This document shows, piece after piece, positions 10,949 through 20,031 of a DNA stretch of 64,000 nt. A program made the position numbers and the translations under genes. Position 1 is the stretch's first letter; every line of letters starts with the position of its first letter. A model generated the notes under the pieces. It saw only the letters and a list, made by a program, of their open reading frames with translations. It was not told where the DNA came from and made no database searches. The stretch comes from Dactylosporangium siamense (GTDB taxonomy: Bacteria > Actinomycetota > Actinomycetes > Mycobacteriales > Micromonosporaceae), in contig NZ_BONQ01000044.1 of NCBI RefSeq assembly GCF_016862795.1, forward strand, positions 1 through 64,000, in the 5' to 3' direction.

Positions 10949-11695
10949 ATGGGAAACGACAACCCAATGCCCATCGCTGAGGACAGTCCTACGCTCGATG
11001 TGCTGGAGCGGTTGTCGGCCGCTACGGAGCGGATGACCTTCGATTCCCTGCTGCGCCAGCTCGGCCTGCCCGAAGGGGTGCTGCGCGGCCGCCTGCGCAG
11101 TCTCGTGGACCGGGGCTGGGTCCACGCCGCGCCGGACGACAGCTACACGATCGGGGTCGGTGCGCTGCGGCCGGGCAGTGCGTACCTGGTCACGGACCGC
11201 ACCGTCAGGATCGCCGGGCCGCTCATGGCGCAGCTGCGCGACCGGCTCAGCGAGGCCGTCCGGCTGGTCCGGCTGGACCCGCCGGGCATCGTCTGCATCG
11301 CCAGCCGCGAGGCCCCGCACGACTCGGCCGGCTCCGCGGTCGGCCGGCGGATGCCCGCCTACGTCAGCGCCAGCGGCAAGGCGATCCTCGCCTGGCTGCC
11401 GCGGGAGCGGGTCGTGCAGCTGCTGGACCTCGGCGTCGAGGCGCACACCATCGACTCGGTCGTGGACCGGGCGGCGCTGTTCCAGGAGCTCGCCGAGACC
11501 CGGGCGCGCGGCTGGGCATACGAGCGCGGCCAGTTCCTGCCCGGCGTCGGGTGCGTGGCGGTCGCCGTCCCCGGCACCACCGACGCGATCAGTGTCGGGG
11601 TGCCCCTGGCCCGGCTGACCGACGACCACGCCACCGAGATCGCCGCCAATCTGATCCGCACCACGGAGGAGCTCGGCGAGGCGCTGCGCCGCTGA
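10949..11695 (+). CDS. IclR-type transcriptional regulator
   Basis: A 248-residue protein with an N-terminal helix-turn-helix (TFDSLLRQLGLPEGVLRGRL) and a C-terminal IclR effector domain recognised by YVSASGKAILAWLP (about residues 139-152) and RGWAYERGQFLPGVGCVAVAV. IclR effector domains bind small aromatic or carboxylic ligands. It has no adjacent catabolic gene; it lies between lysX and an antiporter operon. The ATG at 10949 is preceded by a -10-like TTTAAG, consistent with a short-leader or leaderless message; an ATG at 10967 is the alternative. Confidence 0.8.
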   Translation: MGNDNPMPIAEDSPTLDVLERLSAATERMTFDSLLRQLGLPEGVLRGRLRSLVDRGWVHAAPDDSYTIGVGALRPGSAYLVTDRTVRIAGPLMAQLRDRLSEAVRLVRLDPPGIVCIASREAPHDSAGSAVGRRMPAYVSASGKAILAWLPRERVVQLLDLGVEAHTIDSVVDRAALFQELAETRARGWAYERGQFLPGVGCVAVAVPGTTDAISVGVPLARLTDDHATEIAANLIRTTEELGEALRR

Positions 11696-11730
11696 CGGGT
11701 GGCAGAGATCCACCTCCGGTACGATGGGGT

Positions 11731-12213
11731 ATGAACGTCGAGCGCACCGACCTCCCCGGCATCGGCACGAGCCACGTGGTGACCACCGCCCGCGGCCGCC
11801 GCATCGGCATCGTCTCCCACCGCAGCGGCCGGCGCGATCTCGTCATCTACGACAAGGAAGACCCCGATACCAGCGTGGTCTCCGTGGCACTGTCCGCGGA
11901 GGAGTCCAACGCGGTCGCCGAGTATCTCGGCACCGCGCGGATCGTCGAGCACCTCGCCGAGCTGCAGCGGCAGGTCACCGGGCTGGTCACCGAGCAGCTG
12001 GTGATCGCTCCCGGCTCGCCGTACGACGGCCGCACCCTCGGCGACACCGCTGCCCGCACCCGCACCGGCGCGTCGATCGTCGCCGTGCTGCGCGGCGGCA
12101 CCGTGCACGCCAGCCCGCGACCCGACTTCGGCCTGCACGCCGGTGACCTCATCGTCGTCGTGGGCACCGCCGCCGGCACCGAGGGCGTCGCGACGCTCCT
12201 CACCGACGGATAG
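11731..12213 (+). CDS. khtT: TrkA-C (RCK_C) domain regulatory subunit, KhtT-like
   Basis: A 160-residue cytosolic protein with an N-terminal KhtT-like module (GTSHVVTTARGRRIGIVSH) and a C-terminal TrkA-C domain (about residues 88-155; FGLHAGDLIVVVGT is characteristic). In the characterised KhtTU and AmhTM systems such a subunit gates a CPA2 antiporter in response to nucleotides or pH. It is followed 8 bases later by the antiporter gene, an operon typical of actinobacteria. A -10-like TACGAT ends 5 bases before its ATG, suggesting leaderless transcription. The symbol is by architecture. Confidence 0.8.
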   Translation: MNVERTDLPGIGTSHVVTTARGRRIGIVSHRSGRRDLVIYDKEDPDTSVVSVALSAEESNAVAEYLGTARIVEHLAELQRQVTGLVTEQLVIAPGSPYDGRTLGDTAARTRTGASIVAVLRGGTVHASPRPDFGLHAGDLIVVVGTAAGTEGVATLLTDG

Positions 12214-12221
12214 GGGCCGGC

Positions 12222-13397
12222 GTGCATCACGACACGATCCTCATCGAGCTCGGTGCGGTCATCCTGGCGCTCGGCCTGCTCGGCGCCCTGTCCCTGCGGT
12301 TCTCCATCTCCCCCATCCCGCTGTACCTCCTCGCCGGGCTCGCGTTCGGCGCCGGCGGCGTGCTGCCGCTGACCACCAGCACCGAGTTCATCTCCGCGGG
12401 CGCGGAGATCGGCGTGATCCTGCTGTTGTTCACGCTGGGGCTGGAGTACACGGCGCCGGAGCTGGTCGGCACGCTGCGGTCCTCGGCTCCCGCGGGCCTG
12501 ATCGACCTGGTGCTCAACGCCGCGCCCGGGGTCGCCGCGGCGCTCATCCTCGGCTGGGGGCCGGTCGCCGCGGTCGCGATGGGCGGCATCACCTACGTCA
12601 CGTCGTCCGGCATCACCGCGAAGGTCCTCGGCGACCTCGGCTGGCTCGGCAACCGGGAGACCCCGGTCGTGCTGTCGCTGCTGGTCTTCGAGGACCTGAT
12701 GATGGCGCTGTACCTGCCGATCCTCACCGCCCTGCTGGCCGGCGTCGGCCTGCTCGGCGGCGCCGCGACCCTCGCCGTCGCCGCGGCCACGATCAGCGCC
12801 ATCCTGCTCGTCGCGCTGCGCTACGGGCGCATCGTGGAGCGGTTCGTCGCCTCGGACAGCGACGAGGTCCTGCTGCTCAAGGTGCTCGGCCTGACCGTGC
12901 TCGTCGCGGGCGTCGCCGAGCTGCTGCAGGTCTCCGCGGCGGTCGGGGCGTTCCTCGTCGGCATCGCGCTGTCCGGCCCCCTCGCCCACACCGCGCGGGA
13001 GCTGCTGACCCCGCTGCGGGACCTGTTCGCGGCGGTGTTCTTCGTCTTCTTCGGCCTGCAGACCGACCCGCGGGCGCTGCCACCGGTGCTGGGGGTCGCG
13101 GCGCTGCTCGCCCTCGCCGGGATCGCGTCGAAGATGGCGACGGGGTGGCTCGCCGCCCGGCGGGCCGGGGTGGCGATCACCGGCCGGGTCCGGGCCGGCG
13201 CCGCGCTGCTGCCGCGCGGCGAGTTCAACATCGTCATCGCGGGGCTGGCGGTCGCCGCCGGCACCAACGCGAAGCTGGGTCCGCTCGCCGCCGCCTACGT
13301 GCTGATCCTCGCGGTGGCGGGACCCCTCGCGGCCCGGGGCGCGGAGCCGCTCGTGCGGCTCTACCTGCGCCGGCGCAGCAAACCGGCGACCACATAA
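12222..13397 (+). CDS. khtU: CPA2 family cation:proton antiporter, KhtU-like
   Basis: A 391-residue membrane protein with about twelve spans (PF00999 type), without a C-terminal RCK domain; that function is supplied by the preceding gene. Visible blocks are LYLLAGLAFGAGGVLPL near the N terminus, ASDSDEVLLLKVLGLT in the middle, VGAFLVGIALSGPLAH and RAGAALLPRGEFNIVIAGL near the C terminus. The likely role is K+ or Na+ export in exchange for H+ at the plasma membrane. The start is GTG at 12222, preceded by GGGGCCGG, 8 bases after the partner gene. Confidence 0.85.
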   Translation: MHHDTILIELGAVILALGLLGALSLRFSISPIPLYLLAGLAFGAGGVLPLTTSTEFISAGAEIGVILLLFTLGLEYTAPELVGTLRSSAPAGLIDLVLNAAPGVAAALILGWGPVAAVAMGGITYVTSSGITAKVLGDLGWLGNRETPVVLSLLVFEDLMMALYLPILTALLAGVGLLGGAATLAVAAATISAILLVALRYGRIVERFVASDSDEVLLLKVLGLTVLVAGVAELLQVSAAVGAFLVGIALSGPLAHTARELLTPLRDLFAAVFFVFFGLQTDPRALPPVLGVAALLALAGIASKMATGWLAARRAGVAITGRVRAGAALLPRGEFNIVIAGLAVAAGTNAKLGPLAAAYVLILAVAGPLAARGAEPLVRLYLRRRSKPATT

Positions 13398-13486
13398 TCG
13401 GCTCGACAAGTCTGCCCGAATTGCGGATTTTCTTCGAACTGTCCGACTTTGCCCAGGTCAGCGTGTTTGGCTCTGCGCGGAGGTTG

Positions 13487-13506
13487 CCACGGCAGCGTAG
13501 CCGTGG
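13487..13506 (+). other. Hairpin upstream of the secreted-protein gene
   Basis: CCACGG and CCGTGG pair around an 8-base loop CAGCGTAG. It lies in the 126-bp gap after the antiporter gene and just upstream of the AGGGGG ribosome binding site of the secreted-protein gene. It has no T-run, so a leader hairpin is more likely than a terminator. Confidence 0.4.
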
Positions 13507-13523
13507 CGGACAGGGGGATCACC

Positions 13524-14246
13524 ATGTTGAAGCGCACCAAGATGCTGCCGGCGATCGGCGCCGCGGCGCTGCTGGCCACGCTCGTCAGCGCGCCGCCGGC
13601 GTCCGCCGCCGGGACGAACGGCGCGGGCAGCCCCGGCGGCACGGGCAGCGCGGGTATGGCCGGGATGAGCAAGGCCAAACCCGGGCCGAACCAGGTCTGC
13701 AAGGAGCTGACCGGCAACGGCGGCTTCGAGCTGCCGAAGGTCGGCAACGCGGACTGGAAGCTGTTCGACGAGGACGACGTGCCGGCGTGGGGCACCGACG
13801 ACCCGGAGGGCCAGATCGAGATCTGGCGCTCCGGCATGGACGGCGTGCCGGCCCGCTTCGGCAAGCAGTTCGCCGAGCTCAACGCCACCGGCTCCGGCAA
13901 CTCCATCTACCAGGACATCAAGACGAAGCCGAACACGAAGATCTACTGGTCGTTCTGGATCCGGGCCCGGGACACCTCCGACGCCAAGGACACCGACGCC
14001 ACCCAGATCCACTTCGGCAAGACCCCGAAGAACGACGGCAGCGTCAACGGGGTCGGCTCGACGTTCGCCTACCTGAGCTCGGCCAGCGACGTGTCGTGGA
14101 AGCGGCTCTACGGCTGGTACAAGACGGGCCCGAACCAGACCTCGACCCGGGTGACCCTGACCGCGGTGGAGAGCGCCTCGACCGACGAGGGCTACGGCAA
14201 CCTGGTCGACGGTCTGACCATCGTGGAGAACCAGAACTGCATCTGA
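13524..14246 (+). CDS. Secreted protein of unknown function, possible beta-sandwich carbohydrate-binding fold
   Basis: A 240-residue protein with a Sec signal peptide (MLKRTKML, hydrophobic core, cleavage near PASAAGT at about residue 28), a glycine/serine-rich linker, then a domain starting at CKELTGNGGFELP. The order NGGFE ... W ... GKQFAELN ... SIYQDI ... YWSFWIRAR ... GYGNLVDGLTI resembles DUF642/CBM-like galactose-binding jelly-roll domains. A cysteine pair (near residue 58 and in the terminal NCI) could form a disulfide joining the two ends of the domain. AGGGGG lies 7 bases before the ATG. It stands alone, with a strong terminator behind it. The ligand is unknown. Confidence 0.65.
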   Translation: MLKRTKMLPAIGAAALLATLVSAPPASAAGTNGAGSPGGTGSAGMAGMSKAKPGPNQVCKELTGNGGFELPKVGNADWKLFDEDDVPAWGTDDPEGQIEIWRSGMDGVPARFGKQFAELNATGSGNSIYQDIKTKPNTKIYWSFWIRARDTSDAKDTDATQIHFGKTPKNDGSVNGVGSTFAYLSSASDVSWKRLYGWYKTGPNQTSTRVTLTAVESASTDEGYGNLVDGLTIVENQNCI

Positions 14247-14259
14247 GCCCCTTGTCGAG

Positions 14260-14289
14260 ATGGCGCCGGCTCCGGCCGGCGCCATTTCT
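14260..14289 (+). terminator. Intrinsic terminator after the secreted-protein gene
   Basis: ATGGCGCCGGC pairs perfectly with GCCGGCGCCAT around a 4-base loop, followed by TTTCT. It is 13 bp past the stop codon and separates the secreted-protein gene from the AT-rich marR promoter region. Confidence 0.85.
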
Positions 14290-14339
14290 GTGACCTGATA
14301 CATAACACGCTTTTATAAGTGCATGATACAAATTAAGGT
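14290..14339 (+). promoter_or_regulatory. AT-rich promoter/operator region of the MarR gene
   Basis: This 50-bp stretch is strikingly AT-rich for the genome. It contains an imperfect dyad, CATAACAC ... GTGCATG with a 10-base centre of GCTTTTATAA, directly in front of the MarR start at 14340. MarR proteins usually bind such dyads over their own promoter, so autoregulation of the marR / micro-ORF / MFS operon is likely. Confidence 0.5.
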
Positions 14340-14765
14340 ATGCCCGCCTCGACGACCGCGCTGGACCCTGCGCGGCTCACGGCCGCTGTCGAGCGACTGT
14401 TCAGCCTGCTCCGGCACGGAAACCCGCCCAACGACATCAGCCTCACCGCCGCCTCGACGCTGCGCCGGCTGGAGCGTGAGGGGCCGCGCCGGCTCACCGA
14501 GCTCGCCACCGCGGAGGGCGTCACCCAGCCCGCGATGACCCAGCTGGCCCAGCGCCTCGAGCGTGACGGCCTGGCCGAGCGCACCACCGACGCCACCGAC
14601 GGCCGGGTCGTGCTGGTCCGCGTCACCCAGGCGGGCCGCGACCTGCTCGCCCGCCGCCGCGCGGTGCGCGCCGGGCACCTCGCCGCGTTGCTGACGAACC
14701 TGTCCGAGGACGACGAAGCACTGATCGCGGCCGCGCTGCCGGCCCTGGAAAGGCTGGCACCATGA
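14340..14765 (+). CDS. MarR-family transcriptional regulator
   Basis: A 141-residue winged-helix protein. The recognition helix region is [20 protein letters not shown] (about residues 52-71) and the wing is [20 protein letters not shown]. The length and layout are standard for MarR. Its stop overlaps the ATG of a 30-codon reading frame, which in turn overlaps the start of an MFS transporter, so the regulator most likely controls that efflux pump and is induced by one of its substrates. The upstream promoter region carries an imperfect dyad. Confidence 0.88.
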   Translation: MPASTTALDPARLTAAVERLFSLLRHGNPPNDISLTAASTLRRLEREGPRRLTELATAEGVTQPAMTQLAQRLERDGLAERTTDATDGRVVLVRVTQAGRDLLARRRAVRAGHLAALLTNLSEDDEALIAAALPALERLAP

Positions 14766-14854
14766 CCGGGACGCAGCGAAGCGGAGGGCCGGGCATCATG
14801 AGCTCAGCCCTCGGGTCAGGCCGGCGCCGGAGCGCAGCGGAGGCGACGGCATGA
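14762..14854 (+). CDS. Putative 30-residue coupling micro-ORF between marR and the MFS gene
   Basis: An ATG at 14762 overlaps the marR stop as ATGA. The frame runs 30 codons ([11 protein letters not shown]..., rich in Gly, Ser, Arg, Ala) and ends in a TGA that overlaps the ATG of the transporter, again as ATGA. This double overlap fits a translational relay carrying ribosomes from marR to the transporter. Two GAGCGCAGCGGAGG-like segments inside it could act as internal ribosome binding sites, one of them well placed for the transporter. The peptide itself may have no function; chance is not excluded. Confidence 0.4.
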   Translation: MTGTQRSGGPGIMSSALGSGRRRSAAEATA

Positions 14855-16578
14855 CCGAGACCCTTGAGCGGGGCGGCTTCCGGGGCGCGCTGTCCGGCGG
14901 CTCCGACCACCCGCACTACAAGTGGGTGGCCCTGTCCAACACCACCCTCGGCATGCTGATCGCCACGATCAACTCCTCGATCGTGCTCATCTCCCTGCCC
15001 GCCATCTTCAACGGCATCCACCTCGACCCGCTCAGCCCCGGCAACGTCAGCTACCTGCTGTGGATGCTCATGGGCTACATGCTCGTCAGCGCCGTCCTCG
15101 TGGTCACGCTGGGCCGCCTCGGCGACATGTACGGCCGGGTCCGCATCTACAACGCGGGCTTCGCCCTGTTCACGGTCACCTCGATCGCGCTGTCCCTCGA
15201 CCCGTTCGACGGCGGCGGCGGCGCGCTGTGGCTCATCGGCTGGCGGGTGCTGCAGGCCGTCGGCGGCGCCATGCTCATGGCCAACTCGGCCGCGATCCTC
15301 ACCGACGCCTTCCCGGCCGCCCAGCGCGGCATGGCCCTCGGCGTCAACATCGTCGCCGGCATCGCCGGCTCGTTCATCGGCCTGGTTCTCGGTGGCCTGC
15401 TCGCCGAGTGGAACTGGCGCGCCATCTTCTGGGTCAACGTCCCCATCGGCATCATCGGGACCGTGTGGGCGTACCGCTCACTGCACGACACCGGCCTGCG
15501 CCGTCCCGGCCGCATCGACTGGTGGGGCAACCTGACCTTCGCGGCCGGCCTCACCGCCCTGCTCGCCGGCATCACCTACGGCATCCAGCCCTACGGCGGG
15601 CACACCCAGGGCTGGACCAACCCGTGGGTCCTCGCCGGTCTCTTCGGCGGCGCGGCGGTCCTCGGCCTGTTCGCCTGGATCGAGACCCGCGTCAAGGACC
15701 CGATGTTCCCCCTCGGCCTGTTCCGCATCCGCGCGTTCGCCTCGGGCAACATCGCCGGTCTGCTCGCCTCCATCGCCCGCGGCGGCCTGCAGTTCATGCT
15801 CATCATCTGGCTGCAGGGCATCTGGCTGCCGCTGCACGGCTACCGCTACGAGGAGACCCCGCTCTGGGCCGGCATCTACCTGCTGCCGCTCACCGTCGGC
15901 TTCCTCGCCGCCGGTCCCGTCGCCGGGCACCTCTCCGACAAGTACGGCCCCCGGCTCTTCGCCGCCGGCGGCCTGCTCGTCATGGCGCTGTCCTTCGGCG
16001 GCCTGCTGATCCTGCCGACCGACTTCAGCTACTGGGCCTTCGCCGCCCTGGTCTTCCTCAACGGACTCGGCGGCGGCCTCTTCGCCGCCCCGAACACGTC
16101 CCTGGTCATGTCCAGCGTCCCGGCCCACCTGCGCGGCGCCGCGTCCGGCATGCGGGCCACGTTCCAGAACGCCGGCATGGTCCTGTCCATCGGCGTCTTC
16201 TTCTCCCTCATGGTCGCCGGCCTGTCCACCTCCCTGCCCTCGACGCTCGACGGCGGCCTCACCGCCCAGGGCGTCCCCGCCCAGGCCGCGCACACGATCG
16301 CGGGCCTGCCACCCGTCGGCACCCTCTTCGCCGCGTTCCTCGGCTACAACCCGATCGCCTCGCTGTTGGGCCCACACCTGCTGGGCCAGCTCCCGGCCGC
16401 GAACGCCGCCACCCTCACCGGCCGCGAGTTCTTCCCGCACCTGGTGTCCGGCCCCTTCCACGACGGCCTTGTCATCGTGTTCTGGCTGGCGATCGGCATG
16501 TCGGTCGTCGGCGCCCTCGCCTCCCTCGTCAAGGGCGGCCGCGCCGCCCACCCGGAGGAGGAACCCGCCGCTGGGTGA
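14851..16578 (+). CDS. MFS transporter, DHA2-like multidrug efflux type
   Basis: A 575-residue transporter with about 14 membrane spans, the length of the DHA2 (EmrB/QacA) drug:H+ antiporters. Motif A is [11 protein letters not shown] (about residues 90-100) and its second-half copy is [30 protein letters not shown] is the typical block in the second half. It sits behind a MarR regulator and is probably induced by a toxic substrate. A perfect 17-bp-arm hairpin (16604-16645) closes the operon. The substrate is unknown. Confidence 0.88.
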   Translation: MTETLERGGFRGALSGGSDHPHYKWVALSNTTLGMLIATINSSIVLISLPAIFNGIHLDPLSPGNVSYLLWMLMGYMLVSAVLVVTLGRLGDMYGRVRIYNAGFALFTVTSIALSLDPFDGGGGALWLIGWRVLQAVGGAMLMANSAAILTDAFPAAQRGMALGVNIVAGIAGSFIGLVLGGLLAEWNWRAIFWVNVPIGIIGTVWAYRSLHDTGLRRPGRIDWWGNLTFAAGLTALLAGITYGIQPYGGHTQGWTNPWVLAGLFGGAAVLGLFAWIETRVKDPMFPLGLFRIRAFASGNIAGLLASIARGGLQFMLIIWLQGIWLPLHGYRYEETPLWAGIYLLPLTVGFLAAGPVAGHLSDKYGPRLFAAGGLLVMALSFGGLLILPTDFSYWAFAALVFLNGLGGGLFAAPNTSLVMSSVPAHLRGAASGMRATFQNAGMVLSIGVFFSLMVAGLSTSLPSTLDGGLTAQGVPAQAAHTIAGLPPVGTLFAAFLGYNPIASLLGPHLLGQLPAANAATLTGREFFPHLVSGPFHDGLVIVFWLAIGMSVVGALASLVKGGRAAHPEEEPAAG

Positions 16579-16603
16579 ATGCCACGGGCTCAGCGGCACC
16601 GAC

Positions 16604-16645
16604 AGACGGGCCGGCACCTCTTGTGGGAGAGGTGCCGGCCCGTCT
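16604..16645 (+). terminator. Strong hairpin terminator after the MFS gene
   Basis: AGACGGGCCGGCACCTC pairs perfectly with GAGGTGCCGGCCCGTCT around an 8-base loop. It starts 25 bp after the transporter stop. There is no long T-run, as is common for GC-rich actinobacterial terminators. Confidence 0.75.
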
Positions 16646-16657
16646 GGCTGCTGTGCT

Positions 16658-16715
16658 CCCGTGATCCGGAGGACCTCGCGCACCCCTGGCTACCCAAGAT
16701 CTTCCGGATCACGAG
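16658..16715. repeat. 58-bp imperfect palindromic element, copy 1 (REP/REPIN-like)
   Basis: The element starts CCCGTGATCCGGAGGACC and ends TCTTCCGGATCACGAG. Its outer 11 bp are perfect inverted arms (CGTGATCCGGA / TCCGGATCACG) around a CCCCTGG core. A second 58-bp copy lies at 17501-17558 on the other side of the next gene and matches this one better when reverse-complemented. It does not code and has no T-run. Confidence 0.75.
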
Positions 16716-16738
16716 ACAGCGGCTGCAATCATCGAGGC

Positions 16739-17494
16739 GTGTCGAAGCTGGAGCTGGCAGGTGTCATCACGGCCGGGTACGCGGCGCTGTTCGTCGTGCT
16801 CAACATCCTGGCGTGGATCAGCGACTCGGTGAAGCGCCGCCGCTCCATCGCACCTCCGCCGCCCCCACCGCTCCCCGCCGGGGTCGAGATCGACCCGTAT
16901 CACGCGCTCGCCGTGCGCTCGGGCGGGCCCGGTGGGATGGACCAGGCCGCCCTCGCCTCGCTCCTGCACGACGGGCTGATCACGATCGACGCCGACGGGC
17001 TGCTGGCCCCGTCCGGCGAAACCGGGCCGGAGCCGACCCATCCCGTCCCGGCCGCGTGGCTGGAGTGCCTGCACCGCGCCGAGCGGCCGGTCGCCGTGTC
17101 CGAGCTGCGCGACGACCCCGAGCTGTGGCAGCGGCACACGGCGTTCCTGCAGCAGCAGGACGCCCGGGTGGCCGAGTGGAACACCAAGGCCCCGACCGGC
17201 GGCTTCGGCTGCGCCAGCATCGCGGCCGCGGCGGTGGTCACCATCGTCGACACCGTCCTGCTCGCGCCCAGCGTGCCGGACTCGTTCTACGGCCCCACCG
17301 CGTTCGAGCAGATCGTCGGCTTCGTGCTGCTGGCAATCCTCCTTCCACCGTTCCTCATCAGCATGTGCGCGGCGATCGTCATGACCACGTATCCCGGATC
17401 CCCCTCCCCCCTTGACGCCTACTGCGCCCGGCTGCCACCCCACCCCGCCGTCGCCGCCCTCACCGCCGAGGAGGAGCGGCTGCTCGCCGGGTGA
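16739..17494 (+). CDS. Putative membrane protein, weakly TIGR04222-like
   Basis: A 251-residue protein with an N-terminal membrane span (about residues 4-24), a proline-rich stretch, then a soluble segment EIDPYHALAVRSGG...AALASLLHDGLI that resembles the start of actinobacterial TIGR04222 membrane proteins, and two more spans (about 155-180 and 190-215). The characteristic C-terminal glycine/cysteine-rich tail of that family is absent, so the assignment is tentative. The start is a GTG at 16739. The gene is flanked on both sides, within 25 and 7 bp, by copies of a 58-bp palindromic repeat, and it appears to be transcribed alone. The function is unknown. Confidence 0.55.
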   Translation: MSKLELAGVITAGYAALFVVLNILAWISDSVKRRRSIAPPPPPPLPAGVEIDPYHALAVRSGGPGGMDQAALASLLHDGLITIDADGLLAPSGETGPEPTHPVPAAWLECLHRAERPVAVSELRDDPELWQRHTAFLQQQDARVAEWNTKAPTGGFGCASIAAAAVVTIVDTVLLAPSVPDSFYGPTAFEQIVGFVLLAILLPPFLISMCAAIVMTTYPGSPSPLDAYCARLPPHPAVAALTAEEERLLAG

Positions 17495-17500
17495 ACTTTC

Positions 17501-17558
17501 CCCGTGATCCGGAAGACCTCGCGCAGCCAGGGGTACCCAAGGTCCTCCAGATCACGGG
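17501..17558. repeat. 58-bp imperfect palindromic element, copy 2 (REP/REPIN-like)
   Basis: It starts CCCGTGATCCGGAAGACC and ends TCCTCCAGATCACGGG, the same length as copy 1 at 16658-16715. Its reverse complement aligns with copy 1 with only a handful of differences, several of them clustered in the central TACCC/TGGCT area. It lies 6 bp after the membrane-protein stop and just before the amidase ribosome binding site, so it could also terminate or attenuate transcription. Confidence 0.75.
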
Positions 17559-17572
17559 AGAGGGGACGCATC

Positions 17573-18979
17573 ATGAGCACCGACCTCAATCGTTGTGACG
17601 CCACCGAGCTCGCCGAACTGATCCGCACGAGGAAGGCCTCCTCCGTCGAGGTGGTTCAGGCGCACCTGGACCGCATCGAGGCCGCGGACCCGAGGATCAA
17701 CGCCGTCGTCACGCTCGCCGACGGCGCGCTGGACGCGGCGAGGGCGGCGGACGAGGCCGTCGCGGCGGGCGCGGAGATCGGGCCGCTGCACGGCGTGCCC
17801 TTCACGGTCAAGGACTCCTTCGACACCGCCGGCGTGCCCACCCAGCGCGGATCCCCGATCTTCGCGGGGCGGGTCCCGGACACGGACGCCACCAGCGTGG
17901 CGCGGATGCGGCGCGCCGGCGCGATCCTCCTGGCGAAGACCAACCTGCCGGAGTTCGCGTACTGGATCGAGTCCGACAACCTGCTCACGGGCCGGACGAA
18001 CAACCCGTGGAACCTCGACCGCAGCGCCGGCGGTTCGAGCGGCGGGGAGTCCGCGGCGATCGCGGCCGGGATGTCGCCGCTCGGCCTCGCCAGCGACCTG
18101 TCCATCTCGGTGCGCGGGCCGGCGGCCGACACCGGCATCGCGGCCCTCAAACCGACGCGCGGACGCATCCCGATGACGGGCGTCTGGCCGCGGGAGCCGC
18201 GCCGCGACTGGCACGTCGGTCCCATGGCCCGCACCGTCCGCGACCTTTCACTGGCGTATTCGCTGCTGGACGGTCCCGACGGCGCCGACGGCCTGGCCAC
18301 CGTCCCGCGCGGCTTCGACGCCGGCCTGGGCGCGTCGCCGGACCGTCCGATCCGCCTCGGCTGGCTGGTCGACTCGGGGCTCGGCCCGGTCGACGCGGAG
18401 GTCGCGGCGACCGTGCAGGCAGCCGCAGAGACCCTGCGGGGAGCGGGGATCCGGGTCGAGTCCGTCACCATCCCGGCCCTCGAACGCGACAATCCGCTCG
18501 AACTGTTCACCCGGCAACACGTCATGGAGATGAAACCGGTGATGCGGGAGGTCACCGCCGGCCACGAGGACCAGATGTTCACGTACTCGAAGACCATGAT
18601 GGCCACCCCCGACACGACCGTGCGGGACTACGTCCAGGCCGAGCAGGGCGTCGAGCGGCTGCGGGACGGTTTCACCGGGTACTTCCAGCGGTACGACGCG
18701 CTGCTCCTGCCCGTGACGACGATCCCCGCGCACGCGCATGGGCTCGAGCAGTTCACCCTCGACGGCCGGACGGTGGACGCCTTCCACGTGATGTCGACGA
18801 CCGTCCCGTTCAACCTGACCGGGCTGCCCGCGCTGGCCATGCGCTTCGGCACGAGCAGCGACGGCCTGCCGATCGGTGTCCAGCTCGTGGCCGGCTGGCA
18901 CGCGGAGTCGACGATCCTGCACCTCGCCGCGCTGCTGGAGTCGTTGAGTCCGGTCCGCGACCAGCACCCCGCCCTCTGA
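17573..18979 (+). CDS. Amidase signature family protein
   Basis: A 468-residue hydrolase of the amidase signature family (Ser-cisSer-Lys triad). The lysine lies in [17 protein letters not shown] (about residues 71-87). The cis-serine region is [18 protein letters not shown]. The catalytic serine falls in [11 protein letters not shown], where the usual DIGGSIR reads DLSISVR, so the serine and arginine are kept but the glycine pair is replaced. The family includes GatA-like, aryl and carbamoyl hydrolases; the substrate is unknown, and no gatB/C genes are near. GGAGAGGGG precedes the ATG at 17573. A GC hairpin follows the gene. Confidence 0.85.
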   Translation: MSTDLNRCDATELAELIRTRKASSVEVVQAHLDRIEAADPRINAVVTLADGALDAARAADEAVAAGAEIGPLHGVPFTVKDSFDTAGVPTQRGSPIFAGRVPDTDATSVARMRRAGAILLAKTNLPEFAYWIESDNLLTGRTNNPWNLDRSAGGSSGGESAAIAAGMSPLGLASDLSISVRGPAADTGIAALKPTRGRIPMTGVWPREPRRDWHVGPMARTVRDLSLAYSLLDGPDGADGLATVPRGFDAGLGASPDRPIRLGWLVDSGLGPVDAEVAATVQAAAETLRGAGIRVESVTIPALERDNPLELFTRQHVMEMKPVMREVTAGHEDQMFTYSKTMMATPDTTVRDYVQAEQGVERLRDGFTGYFQRYDALLLPVTTIPAHAHGLEQFTLDGRTVDAFHVMSTTVPFNLTGLPALAMRFGTSSDGLPIGVQLVAGWHAESTILHLAALLESLSPVRDQHPAL

Positions 18980-19003
18980 CCGCCGGGACCGCACGCCGGC
19001 GGG

Positions 19004-19960
19004 TCAGCGGTGGAAGACCTGGCGGTAGGTCGTCGGGGTGACGCTGGTCTGGCGGGCGAAGTGGGCGCGCAGGTTGGCGGGGGTGCCCAGGCCGGTGCGG
19101 TGGGCGATCCGCTCGATCGAGTCGTCGGTGGTCTCCAGGAGCTCCTGCGCCAGCCGGACCCGCTGACCGAGCAGCCACTGCAACGGGCTGGTGCCGACCG
19201 ACTCGCGGAAGCGGCGGGCGAACGTGCGGGGGCTCAGGCGGGCCTGCCGGGCCAGGTCGGCGACGGTGAGCGGCTGGTCGAGGCGGGCCCTGGCCCAGTC
19301 GAGGGCGACGCCGAGCGAGTCCGGGGTGCGGGGGCGCTGCGGCGGGTGGGCGAACTGGGACTGGCCGCCGTCGCGGTGCGGCGGGACGACCATGCGGCGG
19401 GCGACCTCGTTGGCGACGGCCGCGCCGTGGTCGAGGCGGACCAGGTGCAGGCACAGGTCGATCGCCGCGCCGGTGCCGGCCGAGGTGAAGATGGTGCCGT
19501 CGCAGGTGTAGAGGACGTCCGGGTCGAAGGTCACCGCCGGGAAGCGCTGGGCGAAGTCGAAGGCGTTCATCCAGTGCGTGGTGGCGCGGCGGCCGTCGAG
19601 CAGGCCGGCGGCGGCGAGCACGTAGGCGCCGGTGCAGATCGCCACGATGCGGCGGCCCCGCTCGTACGCCTCGCGGACCACTTCGACCAGTGCGGCCGGC
19701 GGTGCGACCTGGGTGGCACGGGCGAACGCGGGCACGATCAGCGTGTCGGCGTCCAGCAGGGACCGCAGCGGGAACGGCGCGGTGATCGTCAGGCCGGAGC
19801 GGGAGGGCAGGACGCCGGGCGTGACGGCGGCGAAGCGCAGCTCATACCAGGGATCGGCGAGGTCGCTGCGGTCGATGCCGAACACCTCGCACGGCACGGC
19901 GAGCTCGAAGACCGGCATGTCCTCGGTGGCGGCGACGCCGACGATGTGACGCTGGCTCAT
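19004..19960 (-). CDS. GlxA-family AraC transcriptional regulator (DJ-1/PfpI-like N domain)
   Basis: A 318-residue regulator. Residues about 6-175 form a DJ-1/PfpI-like domain, with the conserved elbow cysteine in AICTGAYVLAAAGLLDGRRA and the following TTHWM. Residues about 215-315 are an AraC double helix-turn-helix (LARQARLSPRTFARRF, GTSPLQWLLGQRVRLAQ, LRAHFARQTSVTPTTYR). GlxA-type regulators often control catabolism of amines or amino-acid derivatives. It is divergent from an APC permease, its likely target. TTAGATTCGA ends 4 bases before its ATG, so it is probably leaderless. Confidence 0.88.
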   Translation of the reverse strand: MSQRHIVGVAATEDMPVFELAVPCEVFGIDRSDLADPWYELRFAAVTPGVLPSRSGLTITAPFPLRSLLDADTLIVPAFARATQVAPPAALVEVVREAYERGRRIVAICTGAYVLAAAGLLDGRRATTHWMNAFDFAQRFPAVTFDPDVLYTCDGTIFTSAGTGAAIDLCLHLVRLDHGAAVANEVARRMVVPPHRDGGQSQFAHPPQRPRTPDSLGVALDWARARLDQPLTVADLARQARLSPRTFARRFRESVGTSPLQWLLGQRVRLAQELLETTDDSIERIAHRTGLGTPANLRAHFARQTSVTPTTYRQVFHR

Positions 19961-19980
19961 GGCTCGAATCTAACTCACCA

Positions 19981-19994
19981 TGGCATTCCTGCCA
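19981..19994. promoter_or_regulatory. Small perfect dyad between the GlxA-type gene and APC permease
   Basis: TGGCA and TGCCA flank a 4-base centre TTCC in the narrow divergent promoter region. It is a candidate half of the AraC-type binding site. Short dyads arise by chance in GC-rich DNA, so confidence is low. Confidence 0.35.
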
Positions 19995-20031
19995 CTCGTC
20001 CCGGACCCGGGGGACGGTGTCGAATGGACGC

